From Opisthocomus hoazin (lineage: Eukaryota; Chordata; Aves; Opisthocomiformes; Opisthocomidae): a DNA stretch of 64,000 nucleotides. The stretch spans positions 15,004,677-15,068,676 of the forward strand of contig NC_134429.1 in NCBI RefSeq assembly GCF_030867145.1, read 5' to 3'. The position numbers were made by a program, and so were the translations under genes. The notes beneath the pieces were generated by a model. That model did no database searches. It was given only the letters and a program-made list of their open reading frames with translations, and was not told the origin of the DNA. Below, one piece after another: positions 1 to 10,320 of the stretch. Positions within the stretch are counted from its first letter, which is position 1; each line of letters opens with the position of its first letter.

Positions 1-330
1 TTCCTATTCATGTCAGTGTTGCTTTCTTTTTCCGAGCAATCAAATGTGCCGGAGACAATTGTAGCGAATTTAAACATGACTGTCCCCTGAATATCCCTCG
101 ACATCGAAGCGTCCTTTGTACCTTCACCCTCTCCTTTTAAAGACGCTTATACATTTAAAAATGCAAAATAATGCCGCCAGTGGATCTTTATTAAAGCGCA
201 AGACAAGGCTCTGGTTGGACTGATTTTTCGCAAGGGGGAAAAAAAATAATAATCTTTACGGAGCTGTTTAACAGTGGGAAGTTTCACGGACGATTTAAGG
301 ACCCTTCTTCTAACTTCAAATCACCCGAGT
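1..330. promoter_or_regulatory. candidate conserved non-coding island in PAX7 intron 4
   Basis: The stretch is non-repetitive and AT-balanced. It contains a perfect SOX-like palindrome ACAATTGT near 56-63, several TTTAAA and TTATTAAAG patches, and no sustained open frame. This composition is unlike the GC-rich low-complexity DNA beside it. The regulatory role is inferred; no alignment was possible. Confidence 0.3.
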
Positions 331-1080
331 ATTTTTAACTCCGCTTGGAGGGGAGTTGCTCAAAAGCAGCTTCTCGTTGAGCAATCCTGTCGAGTCAACT
401 TTCCTCCCTCTCCTTTAATTCCCAATAAAAATGCAAATCAATTCGTCCCCATAATAGGAACGGCATAAATAAATAAATAAACTACAGAATTGCGGTCGCT
501 CGGGACTTTTCCCTCTACTCCAGCTTCGGACGCCAATGGAAGTGGCAGCGGGGCAGGGGCAAGTTTTCCCCCTTCCCTTCGAAAACAGGAAAATAACTTG
601 TTTTTTGCCCCCCCTGCCCCTTTCCTCCCCTGGGTTTGGGGACCGCAGTTTCATAACTGGCTCTCCGCCCCCCCCTCCCCCGCTCCTTTAAAGATGCCAC
701 CGGGTCCCTTTGATCCGCGGCCTTTCGGGTCTCCGGACAAAGGCGGCAGTGAAGGCTGAAGGCTGCCGGGTGTCCTCCCCCCGGCTGCCCGCACCTCGCC
801 CGGGAGGGAGCCCCGCCGGCCGCCCTGCCCTCGGCCCCGCTCCCCAGGGTCAGGCAGAGTGCTGCCTGCCAATTTTAGCAACAGGGGGAAAAAAAAAAAA
901 AAAAAAATCACAAGAGAAGAGTGAAAACCAAGAAGGGTTTTTGCTCCCTCTTCCAGAGAGAGAGAGAGCCAGCCCGCGGGCAGGGAGAGCTGGCTCGAAG
1001 GCGAGAGCGGGTGTAAAAAGGGTTTGCGCTTCCCCTGCCTCCGCCGAGCCGCCCCCGAAGCCTCCCGCGGAGCTGCTGAG

Positions 1081-1241
1081 CATCCCTCCGTGGGGCAGGG
1101 GAGCAGCCCTCCGTGGGGCGGCGGGACAGCCCTCCGTGGGGCAGGGGAGCAGCCCTCCGTGGGGCAGGGGAGCAGCCCTCCATGAGGCTGCGGAGCATCC
1201 CTCCGTGGGGCGGCGGGACATCCCTCCGTGGGGCAGGGGAG
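1081..1241. repeat. 23-bp minisatellite, 7 units
   Basis: Seven consecutive units of exactly 23 bp, of the form CAGCCCTCCGTGGGGCAGGG plus three bases. Variants in single units are CAT for CAG at the start, GGCGGCGGGA for GGCAGGGGAG near the end, and one degenerate fifth unit at 1173-1195. The array sits in intron 4 of PAX7. Because 23 is not a multiple of three, all three frames read as proline/glycine-rich peptides; these are artefacts, not genes. Confidence 0.92.
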
Positions 1242-1611
1242 CAGCCCCCCGCGCCCCCCCCCAGCCCACCGCCGGCGGGGCAGGGTGGCGGGGGGCCGAG
1301 CAGCCGTAGGGAAGGCAGCCCCCTCTTTGAACCTGCCCACCAAAACAGACTTGCTTTTGGTTTTTCAGGCGGACAGGTGAGGGGCGAGGGGAGCGTCCCT
1401 CGGGTGGGATGCTGCTGAGGGGAGGGAAACCCTCCATTTCCAGCGCGACCTCCTCTCTTCCAGGAGACTTGGCTAGCCTTTTTCAGTTCTTTTTTAATTT
1501 TTTTTTTTAATTATTTTAAACAAGCACTTTTCCTCGTCTTCCTCCACTCAAGCCCAACCTCCCCCAGGAGCCCCAGAGCGGCGCAGCCCGGCCGGGCCCG
1601 CAGCCGCGCAC

Positions 1612-2050
1612 AAAATGGATGAGCTAAGATGTCTCCCCAGCTGCAGACTTCATGAATGAGCGAGCCCCTTCCCCTCTGCCTCCCCATCTCCGGCTATAGA
1701 TTGATAGATATAGATATATTTCATGAATGAGCCGAGGGTCCTCCCCGCCTCCCCCCTGCCTTGGCTAGCCCTGCAGAGCCTATAAACAGCAACGGCCCTT
1801 TACAACAATTCATCACAGGACCCAGAGCCATCCAAGCAAGTAATATGTAGCCTCAGATCTAGTATGTCCCACAAGACAGAGCGCCTGCTAATTAATAGAC
1901 AGTGATTCCTGCAAGCAGCCCTAGCAGTCTGTAATATGATGAACTTCCTTTGTACCGGTGTCACCACAAATGTTTCTGATAAGGAAAAGCATCCAAGGAT
2001 CAAAGACTATAAGCTTCTCAATTTCCTCAAGCTGCCTCTACTTTTCCTCA
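1612..2050. promoter_or_regulatory. candidate conserved intronic enhancer island
   Basis: This is about 440 bp of unique sequence flanked by C/T-rich low complexity. It contains two copies of TTCATGAATGAGC (1649-1661 and 1720-1732, 71 bp apart). It also has a CAGCTG E-box near 1639, CTAATTAATAG near 1887-1897, CAATTCATCA near 1806 and ATCAAAGACT near 1999, which resembles a TCF/LEF site. No open frame of note crosses it. The enhancer function is inferred from motif density and composition only. Confidence 0.4.
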
Positions 2051-2999
2051 CCTACTTTTTCTTTCTTTCTTTTTTTTTTTCTCTTCTCTCCCGCTCCCCT
2101 TCCCAGCCCCTCCGAGGAGGTGCAATCTCCCTCCAAAGAGATGCAGTCCTCCCGTTCCCTTCCAACAGCCCCGAGGTCCCCTCAAAGCGCAGGGGTCAGT
2201 CCCAGACCATGCCCCCGAAACATCAGCATCATCTTCATCACTCGCACCTTCATATTCTGCCTTTAAAATAAAAAGCTCCGATTCTGGTTCTCGCCCTCCC
2301 CCGCACCTCCTCATCTCTTCCCTGCTTCTCCCCAACTCCGGGTGACAAATGTCTTTATAAAACAGGCATTAGCTGACATCTAATTTCTTTTGTGGCAAGA
2401 CCATGCGAAGTGCGAGCGCACAGACGAGCCCTCCCGAGCGAGTACCGTCCCCGGGCCGCGGTGAGCCGGGAAGGAGGAGGGGGTTTTGGGGAGGAGGAGA
2501 TGCCCGCAGACCGGGGAGGGGGGGGAATGCAGCAAACCCCCGGTCCCCGGGCACGCCGGCAAAGCCGCATCCCCAGTCCACCCTCTCCTCCCCCCGGGAG
2601 CTGCACCTGCTCTTCCCAACTTCCTCAGTTCTGTTTTCCCGGGGAGGAGGGGGACAAGGACCCCCCCCAAACCCCAGCCCCCGAGGTTCTCTGGTCGCTC
2701 CACCCGCTTCTTGCAGCGCTCCGGGGAGGGGGAAGCGGTGCCTGGCCGGGCAGGAGCAGCTCCCACCCGGGACACGCGGGTCTTCCCCCTCCCCTCTCCC
2801 CCTAACCCCCGGCCTGGGACCCCCTCAGCATCTTCTCACCTCTCCCCGATAACAGGGCCCAAATCGGACCTAAGTTCAAATTAAATTAAAAAAAAAAAAA
2901 AAAAGGCAAAAGCCAGTGGTGGAGAGAAGAATAATGCGGCAGCTGATTGAAATGGGCTTTTTTTTTTTTTTTTAAGAAGAGTCTCTATAAATATATATC

Positions 3000-3660
3000 T
3001 CCAAAGCTCAGGTCTTAAGAGGGTCCCTTATTTGCTTATTTCTTTTGTAGCAAACGTAATTTTCAGAAAAATACTTCCCCCCCCCGCCTTACCCTAATGC
3101 TCGAGTAAGTACCTTACAGCTTTAAGGCTAGTGTTATATGTGCTTTAAAATCCTGCCATGTAAATTCCCCTGAAAAATTTGGAAAGCTTCTCGGGGGGGC
3201 TTTGGGAGGGGGGGGGGGGGGGGGAACTGGGAGAGGGGGAGGGGGAGAAAGGGGAGGTTAATCCGGGTTTAATGCTATGATGCAGTCACAGGACCAGGGC
3301 TAGGCTGATTGTGTTATCTCTTCCCAACATTTGGGTCTCCCATATTTCACCCAGCCAAATAGCTGCGAGAAAAAAGTGCGTATGGAGGCACTCCTGACGC
3401 CTCAGGAAAATATGTTATTAATATCTAAATAACTTCCCAATACTGTCTCTAAATCTCCCCTTCACCACTCCAGATGATGAATTCGTTTGAAGTGTTCTCC
3501 CGTCTCATCTTTTCAGTGTCTCTCTCTCTCTCCCTTTTTTTTTATAACCAGGCTTATTTCAAACTGGTAAATATCTAATTCCTTTAACCACACTGCAGAC
3601 ACGTCTCTCCTCTCTTATATACAATTCTCATTTGGAAAGATCCATATATACATGGCTCCG
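3000..3660. promoter_or_regulatory. candidate conserved intronic island, split by a poly-G tract
   Basis: The sequence is mostly AT-balanced and unique, with TTATTAATATCTAAATAAC near 3415 and TTTAATGCTATGATGCAGTC near 3269. It is interrupted by a run of about 18 G at 3208-3225 and a GA-rich patch after it. No coding frame is visible. The function is inferred. Confidence 0.3.
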
Positions 3661-4369
3661 TAAAAGAGAATAAGCCCCAACACAGCCTTAAACTACTTCT
3701 TTAAATTATTTGGGGGTTAAGAGCGGTGGTTTTGGGGGGAATCTGTTTGTTTCCGAACAACCCCTGCGCACACCTGGATCACACATTTCCCTCACGGCCT
3801 TCCTGCCGCTTAATTCAATCTCTGCCTCCTCTCTCCTACCCCAATTACGGGCGAAACCTCGGATTAGAAAGAGACTTTACCGCTTCCTTCCTCTGCTCCT
3901 CTATCAGGGCATCCATCTCCCCCGCATTGCCAAATATCCACTTCCTATTCCTCCTGTATCACATAATCTACCATCCACCTTCAAATTATCGATTAGAACG
4001 TCGAGAACGGATTTCCTTTCCTTTCCCTTCCGAGCTGAACCCCGGGCACCCCACCTGCCAGCCAGCGCTCCCGACACCACTCTCTGCCTCTTATTTTCCC
4101 CGGTCTGTAACTGAACCTATTCTTCTCCCCCAAAGACGGGGGGGGGGAGATGATGTAGGGAAAAAAATACAACAAACCCTACCACACAAACAAACCCTGG
4201 ATCACAAACATCTCCCTTATATTATTTCACTTCCTACTGTATAATTGAACCTCTCTCCCCGCATCCTTGTCTTAAGTTTGTTTTTTAAAACGTCTTGTAT
4301 TAGATTATACTCGTTCATTCCCCCTTCCAACCTTATCTCTCCTCCTCTCTTCTCTCCTCCCCGTCACAC

Positions 4370-4560
4370 TTGATTTAGGAAGGAGTTTATCTTGCAAACA
4401 TTTGCCTACTTTGTTTATGTAGACCAGGTTCTCCAGCTACTTGTTCCCAAAAGCCACTGTTTGCCTTTGTAATTGTTATCTGTGTTTATTGTTGTACCTC
4501 ATTTGTCTCAGCTTTTTTTGTGACATGTAAGCTCCGTGTGTGCTCACATCCAGCCCCCCC
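4370..4560. promoter_or_regulatory. forkhead/SOX-motif cluster in intron 4
   Basis: Within about 120 bp there are several forkhead-like sites (GCAAACA near 4394, TTGTTTATG near 4411, GTGTTTATTG near 4483) and two ATTGTT SOX-like sites. A TGACATG box follows near 4521. The clustering in otherwise unique sequence suggests an enhancer. This is motif evidence only; single sites of this kind occur often by chance. Confidence 0.3.
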
Positions 4561-5859
4561 TTCCTTCTCCCTCTCCCTGCCTTTTTTTTTTCCCTTTTCC
4601 CTCCTCTTTCTCCCTGAAATATGCACAGAATAACTCAGCCTAAAGCCAATGAATTGCTTGACACTACCCTATCTCTTTCCTGCCCCCCATTATTAGAGCT
4701 GATCCCACTCGCAACACTCACAAATCCCGCCTGGTCTCTGTTTGATTAGATTGCCAACCTTTCGTAATCCCTTGATTTGATGAAGTGTCTATCCCCCCCC
4801 ATCTCCCTTCTAAACATACATTTACAGAGAGAGCGCTTGTTGGTTTTAAATCAATGCAGATTGTTTGCTGATAAATCGACTCCGCATCCCCTCTTCCCCC
4901 CAAGCTTGGGAAACAAAGCCCCTTTCCAGGTGTGGAAGCAAGGGGTGTGTGGGGGGGAGGCCCCTCTTTCTCCCTGTCCCCCCCCCCCCCCCCCGAGCCT
5001 AATTCAGTTTGGCGGGACCCCGGACCCCCAGTCCAACCAGCTTCCCCCTGCCTCCAGCCCCCAACCCTGCACAAGCGGCAGTGACTGCTAGCAAATTAAA
5101 TTGTTAGCACCTCCGAGTGTCCAAACATCGCCCCCAGCTCCCCTCCCCGCCACTGCTGTTCACACCTGGACGCGCTTCCCACCCCTAATAAACCCGACCC
5201 CTCTGCTATCCCCGGCTCGGTTTCCACGGGGCGGGGGTGGCTGTGGAAGCAAAAATCCATCAGTGGAAGCAATTCCGTGCAACAAAGCGGAGTTCAGAGA
5301 AATAAAGCGGGGGAGAAAATTAATTTAAAAAAACCCCAAAACGTTAAAAATTCCTATTTTCAGCCCAGCCACAACGCGGTGTGTCCCCCGCTGCCCGGTC
5401 CCCTGCGAGCCCCGAGCATCCCCGCAGGCATCCTGCATCCCGCAGCCGGTCCTGCCCCACTCGCGGCCGTGGGGTGACACGCCACGGGGGGGGGGGGGGG
5501 GGAGGGAGGGAAACTGCTGAACCTCCCTCTCCTCCGGTGCAGGCAGAACCCCTTCCCCATAACCCCCCCCATTCATCCGCACCCGGCTGCAATTAATGCC
5601 CCCCGGGATGAGGCCTCGCCCCCGCCCCTGCTCCTCCCGCTCTGAACGCTGAGCACCTTCCCCTGCACCCCTCGGATTTGGGGTGACCCAGACGACACCC
5701 CCCCCAACCCCCGCCGAGCACCTCGGGGCTGAGGGAGAACAGCGCATCGCCCACGTGTGACCCTCCCTAATAAACCCCACCAGCCATAATAAATAACAAC
5801 AACCCCAAATAATAATAACTCGGTCTTAACAAGGATAAAAAAAAAAAAAAAAAAAAAAT

Positions 5860-6180
5860 AAAGTGAAGCCTCATGAATATATGCCCAGGGCTAGCTGGAG
5901 TGAGCCGTTTAAAGATGAAAGTGCAAAGAAATAAAGGCTCAATTTAATCTGCCTTAAAACCCTTCAACTTAACGTTTGTGCTGGGAACTCAGAGAGTGAG
6001 TACTGATTGGGGATAAATACATTTCTTAGCATGCCTTGGAGCTATTACACCCTTCTCCAACACAGCTCCCTATTCAACAGCCACAGTTTTCATTACCAGC
6101 TCTAATAAGTCTTAACATTATTAAATGCCAAGCAGACGATAGAAAGAAACAGGCGCAGGGTGGAAGCTTTCTTTAACACT
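5860..6180. promoter_or_regulatory. candidate conserved intronic enhancer island
   Basis: This is about 320 bp of balanced, unique sequence after a run of 20 or more A. It includes CTCATGAATATATGCCC near 5869, TTTAAAGATGAAAGTGC near 5909, ACTGATTGGGG near 6002, and ACCAGCTCTAATAAG near 6096. It looks unlike the C-rich DNA on its left and the simple-sequence DNA on its right. The regulatory role is inferred. Confidence 0.38.
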
Positions 6181-6582
6181 TAAAAAGAGAGAGCATTTAG
6201 GGCTGTCTTCCTCCGGCTCCCCGCGAGGAGAACCCGCAAATGGAGCAAAGGCGTTTGTCAAGAGGAAAAAAGGCTAAAACAAAGTTTTTCCCCCTCTCCC
6301 CCCCCCCCCCGCAATAATAATAAAAATGCTTTTTTTTAAAAAAAAAAACAAACAAACCCAACAAACAAGCAGAACCCCCCCACACCCACGCAGCAAAAGC
6401 GGAGCTGGAGAACAAGTGTCAGGAGCGCGCTAGCGTTTGTGTTTTATCGCAGAGCTCTCGGGAGATCGGCAGGATTGCAGGGCGGAGATCGCCAAGAACA
6501 GCAGGAGTTTCGAGCGAAAAAATGAAAGGAAACGCAGACAGCGCACACTCACCGCCTCCGAGTGTTTTACAAGTTGAATCAT

Positions 6583-6597
6583 CAATTACCTTAATTG
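6583..6597. promoter_or_regulatory. palindromic homeodomain motif CAATTACCTTAATTG
   Basis: Two 6-bp half sites, CAATTA and TAATTG, are exact inverted copies around a 3-bp spacer. Each half contains the homeodomain core TAAT/ATTA. The arrangement is ATTA-N3-TAAT, the everted form of the TAAT-N3-ATTA P3 site known for paired-class homeodomains, so dimer binding is possible but not the textbook case. More TAAT-type cores follow at 6603-6608 and 6658-6680. Confidence 0.45.
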
Positions 6598-7279
6598 GAG
6601 CCATTAAAACTTTTCCAGACGTGAAAATACACATTGACGGCGGTGAATGTGATTGTTTTAATTATTATTATTTTTAATTGCGATCGCGGCCGCGGCGGGT
6701 CCAACCCGCTGCCAAACCGCCGCTGCTGCGACTGATGCTCCCCCCCGTAAAACCTCAGATCGAAGCCTTTTGGGGCGATCTCTCCGCAAATCTGCCGGGT
6801 CAGGGAGCGATTGCGGGGGAAGGAAAACCCGCAAATGTAGTGATAAATCGGGTTTTCTCTCAAGGGACGGGAGCGGAGCCTGCGCGCTCGGAGGTAACGC
6901 GGCGCTCCGCGGGCTCCCGCATCAGGAATTTGCCCAAATTAGTCCTCGATTCAAACCGGGCTGGTTTCACACAAGAAATGGGGGCTCGTGTTTGATTTGT
7001 CCGCGATATTACCCATGAAGGAAGAAGAGAGCGTTTTGTTTTGCTTATTGACATGCACTTCTGCATATTATTAATGAATAAAAAGCCTCCAGCTCCTTCA
7101 CTCTTATTTATTTTGGGAGTGGTGATGGGGAAAACACGCACGGCCAAGGGGAAAAAATGTCATTCAGCGGTTTAAAAATTGTATTTTCTTTTTTTGCAAG
7201 CGATGAGGCTCGAACAAAATAAATCTTAAAACCAAAATTCTCCCCCCCCCTTCCAACAAAATTAAAAACACCACGAAGT

Positions 7280-7460
7280 GATGGGGGGGAGCTTTTCGCG
7301 GACACAATAGCCCCGATTTGCAAATGAGCATCGCCTGTTTCCAAATCACAAGCAACATTTTGCAACGTCCAACGGCTATCCTTTTTCCAACAGACGGTCC
7401 TATAATATTACAAAACTATCTAACAGCAGGGAGTTTTGAATAATTTATCTCCCTTTCTTC
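7280..7460. promoter_or_regulatory. candidate regulatory island with POU-like palindrome
   Basis: The unique sequence contains ATTTGCAAAT at 7316-7325, a perfect 10-bp palindrome close to the POU octamer. CAAATCAC follows near 7343, with ATAATATTAC and GAATAATTTATC patches further on. No open frame fits. The function is inferred. Confidence 0.33.
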
Positions 7461-8683
7461 CCTTCCTTGGCCCTTTGTCCAAACTTTTTCTCCTCCTTGC
7501 AGAATTTTGAATGAGAATAGACAAGCCCTCCCTCCCCCATCCCTTTACTCCATTTTTAAGGCAGCCTAGGGTTTTTCCCCCCTTTTTCCCCCCCTTCTTT
7601 TTTTTTTTTTCCCTTTTTTCTTTTTTTTTTTTTTTCCTTCTACTGTTTGCTTTTGTGGTTAGGAATCTTTTGCTTATAAAGCCTCAATAGACTTGAAGGT
7701 CTTTGTAAGTGAAGTTCATCTTCAAGGTTGGAAAAAAAAAAAAAGGATCAGATCCTTAAAGAAACCCCTTTTGTGCACCTTCATTTAAAACTCCCAGTAA
7801 CGTTTGATGGTGACATGGAGCAGCTTTTTTTCTGCCCCAAATTCCCCCCACTTCAGTATTTCCCCACTCACTCGCATTGTCCCAAAATGGGGAAAACTTT
7901 GTAGCTAGTGGGAAACTTTGTAAGCGATCCCCGTCGCTTCCCGCAGCGGGATTGGGGACCCTCTCCGTACAGAAAACAACTCTCACCCTGCTCCCTCTTG
8001 GCCTGACACCGGCGATATCGCGAAACTCCAACCTCCTCAGCCCCGACAGGCCCGGGCCATCGCCATTTTGCCATCAATTTTGAAGAAAAATAGCAACTCC
8101 CAATTTCCCGAAGCACATCCCCAAGACTTGTATATTTCTGTTTTCCCCCCCAAAAAGTGCTGAGCTCTGTGACGCAAGGCAATCATTTTCCACCCAAGCC
8201 GATGCAGCAGCTCCTCCCTCCCCTCGCTTAAAACTTCCCCACCTTTGCAAACGCCCCCCTTGATAAACCCCAATTATGCCCCCTAAAAATGCCATCTTTC
8301 CCCCTTTTTTGAGGGAGAAGGGGAATCATCACCCCCACCAAGCTTGCCAAAAATAAAATTACAAGTGCCACAAGGGCCAGCTCCGGCCGTATCTTGTCCC
8401 CCACCCCACATCTACAGTGCAGGAGCTTTAAAAAGTTTGATTTTCCCTCCCAGGAGAGGAAAGCGCCAACCACGGGAGGTGATAACAGGGCCCGCTGCTC
8501 TCCTCCACCACCGGCCTGGCCTCCGGCCTTTCATCAGAAATGCCAGATTTGTTTTTCCCGATTTTATTTTGGGGTGGAGACCCCCCAGATTTCTCTAATC
8601 CGAGGACCCCCCTCTCCCCTCGGCACTTCCCCGGCACCGGTGGCTCAGCGGCAGCCCCAGTGCAGCGCCGATCCCAGCTTCCC

Positions 8684-8720
8684 TAATTGATATTGATTGG
8701 CCAAATCGGTCAACTGTCAG
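8684..8720. promoter_or_regulatory. dense homeodomain/PBX/NFI/MEIS-type motif cluster
   Basis: Within 37 bp there are TAATTGAT (8684-8691), ATTGATTGG (8692-8700), the NFI-like palindrome TTGGCCAA (8697-8704) and CTGTCA (8714-8719; TGACAG on the other strand, a MEIS/TGIF core). The cluster lies about 360 bp inside intron 4 from exon 4, in a unique stretch reaching to about 8860 that also has TTTATAAATAATTGATCC near 8822. It is a good candidate for a PAX7 intronic enhancer, by motifs only. Confidence 0.4.
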
Positions 8721-9081
8721 CCAGAGTTTCAGGGGACCACTTAGAGAGCAGGAGAGAAATCTGTTTAACAAATTCATTTAGGAATCAGAGATGCCTCGCC
8801 CCCAAGCCATCTCCTTTGCCTCTTTATAAATAATTGATCCAGAGCAAAACACCAACAACTCTTCCTCCTGGGAAAGCATCCTCAGCCTGAGGCATTGGGT
8901 ACCACCTTCCCCTCCCAGGGCCCTGCATCACACCCGCGAATCTGCTGTCGGTCATTTTCAGAAAGGACAAGCACGAGAGGCTCTGGTACCATCCCTGTCT
9001 CACTCTTGGTAGGGAGGGACATGTCCCCTCTCCCAAATGTCCCCTCCAGCCCAGCCCTGGGGCACACACAGCCACCTTTAC

Positions 9082-9210
9082 CTTTGTCGCCCAGGATGCC
9101 GTCTATGCTGTGCTTGGCCTTCTTCTCCCCGTCTTCCTCCTTCTTGTCGCAGTCCTCCTCTTCCTCTTTCTTCCCGAATTTGATGCGTAGCACACGGCTA
9201 ATCGAACTCA
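9082..9210 (-). CDS. PAX7: PAX7 coding exon 4 (end of paired domain, acidic/basic linker)
   Basis: The exon is 129 nt from the inner acceptor (TTTAG|TGAGTTCG) or 135 nt from an acceptor 6 nt upstream (CTGAG|GTTTAG). It encodes (GL)[15 protein letters not shown], then a charged linker rich in E, D and K, and ends [10 protein letters not shown] plus one base. The donor is AAAG|GTAAAG at 9081. The first residues finish the last RED helix. HSIDGILGD is the octapeptide motif that in PAX proteins binds Groucho/TLE co-repressors. The linker reads [16 protein letters not shown], which differs slightly from the human sequence as I remember it. The next exon should begin with the NRxDEGSDVE sequence before the homeodomain and is not in the window. 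Confidence 0.96.
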
Positions 9211-10190
9211 CTAAACCTCAGACAGTCAAAGACAAAAAGGCAAGTATAAGCTGCCTGGGAAGCCAAGGTGGGAGCTGGCTGGGAGAACCCAAGCCGGGGC
9301 TGCACGACTCAGGCGCGAGGCCTTGCATACACATAAAGGGCACCCGCACCCCCTTTTCCCAGGGGTATGCACCTGCCCGGTCCTCTGCACCCTCCAAAAC
9401 ACCCCCGAGTTCACTGAGCTGCCAAGCTGGACACCCAAAGTTGGGCACACTCATCACTGTCCCCACGAGACACCCGGCATGAGCAGCACCCAGTTGTGCA
9501 CAATACCCCACGGAGCATCTCAGCCAGTGCAACACCCCGAGACATGCACCCCTAGGGCTACCGACTGCTTCGGAAGAGGGAAATGGCCCCCCAGTACCCC
9601 AGCCCCAAATGGGACCTGCAGCCTGGATTCAGACCTGGGCTCTGTCCTGCTCTGGGGGAGATGTGCCCCACAGAGAAGGCTCAGCCCCCCAAAACAGGGA
9701 AACCCTCAGCCAGGACCCAAAGAGCTCGCACATCCCAATATTGGGGTACGGGGTCACTTTCCACGGGCAATGGGGATCCCTGGCCGATGGCAACCCCTCT
9801 CTGCAGCCCCCACCAAGCAAGCAAGTCCCAGCGGGGCACCCGGGGTCCCCTGTAACCCTGGATTGGGAGTCTGCTTCTGTGCATGCTCCTTCCACGCCGA
9901 GAGCCCCCCTGCTTTCACGGGAGTTGGAATAAGTTGGGAAAATTGGTTTGTTTGTGTTTGTTTTTCCAGCAGACCGCAGCGCAGCCAGGGCACAAACCCC
10001 CCTCGCCTGGTGTTTATTTGCCGCTGTGGGTTTGCTTGGGGTGATTTTTTCTTTTTTCCCCCCTCCCCTATCAAAGCAAAGGCTGAGAGGATGTTCATAG
10101 CCCCTGGAAACTTTTTTTGATGGTGATAATAATTTCCCTCCGTCTTCCTACAGGTATTGGGGTGTCCTTCTTGCCAAGCTGCCTTCTCAC
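9211..10190 (-). other. PAX7 intron 3
   Basis: This is a 980-nt GT-AG intron between the two halves of the RED subdomain. The acceptor end has a good pyrimidine tract (CTTTTTGTCTTTGACTGTCT) and the tandem acceptors used for the GL variants. The interior is C-rich unique sequence on the plus strand. Its open frames (9323-10120 plus, 9629-9895 minus) are rich in P, G, S and C and match nothing I know. Confidence 0.9.
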
Positions 10191-10320
10191 CTGAGGGCAC
10201 GGTGCTCCGGTCGCAGTGCCCATCCTTCAGGAGCCTGTCTCGGATCTCCCAGCTAAACATCCCGGGGTTTTCCCGTTTGTATTCCTCGATTTTCTTCTCC
10301 ACGTCGGGAGTCGCAACCTG
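10191..10320 (-). CDS. PAX7: PAX7 coding exon 3 (RED half of the paired domain)
   Basis: The exon is 130 nt in the longer Q+ form (start 10320), or 127 nt if the inner acceptor is used (start 10317). It encodes (Q)[19 protein letters not shown] through HCDRSTVPS plus one base. This is the linker and most of the C-terminal RED subdomain of the paired domain, including the helix containing [11 protein letters not shown]. The donor is CTCAG|GTGAGA at 10190. The acceptor region reads ACAAAAG|CAG|GTTGCG, a tandem NAGNAG acceptor with a poor pyrimidine tract, so both the Q+ and Q- isoforms known for PAX3 and PAX7 can be produced. Frame and phase match the exons on both sides. Confidence 0.97.

Larger units (their letters stand above)
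1..9081 (-). other. PAX7 intron 4 (3' part beyond window), with regulatory-looking islands
   Basis: No coding exon is recognisable here on either strand; open frames in it are proline-, glycine- or serine-rich products of C/G-rich sequence. The intron alternates between two kinds of sequence. GC-rich low-complexity stretches with G, C or T homopolymers lie near 540-1440, 2050-2860, 4960-5060, 5380-5720 and 7560-7640. AT-balanced, non-repetitive islands with homeodomain, forkhead and SOX-like motifs lie near 1-330, 1612-2050, 3000-3660, 4370-4560, 5860-6180, 6560-6680, 6990-7130, 7280-7460 and 8670-8860. The islands are listed separately where I can point to specific motifs. A long enhancer-bearing intron at this point fits what is known of PAX7 gene structure. 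Confidence 0.85.

Noticed and set aside
651-1437. Overlapping 195-230-codon frames around the 23-bp minisatellite
   Set aside because: They are produced by the tandem repeat and C/G runs, and the proline/glycine/alanine-rich peptides appear in several frames.
6940-6960. tRNA T-arm-like string on the minus strand (GGTTTGAATCGAG)
   Set aside because: No anticodon arm or acceptor stem can be built around it.
1-9081. Search for PAX7 homeodomain exons in intron 4
   Set aside because: No frame on the minus strand encodes the homeodomain or the sequence before it, so these exons must lie outside the window.
9323-10120. 265-codon plus-strand frame between PAX7 exons 3 and 4
   Set aside because: It lies in a well-supported intron on the other strand, is rich in P, T and G, and has no domain.
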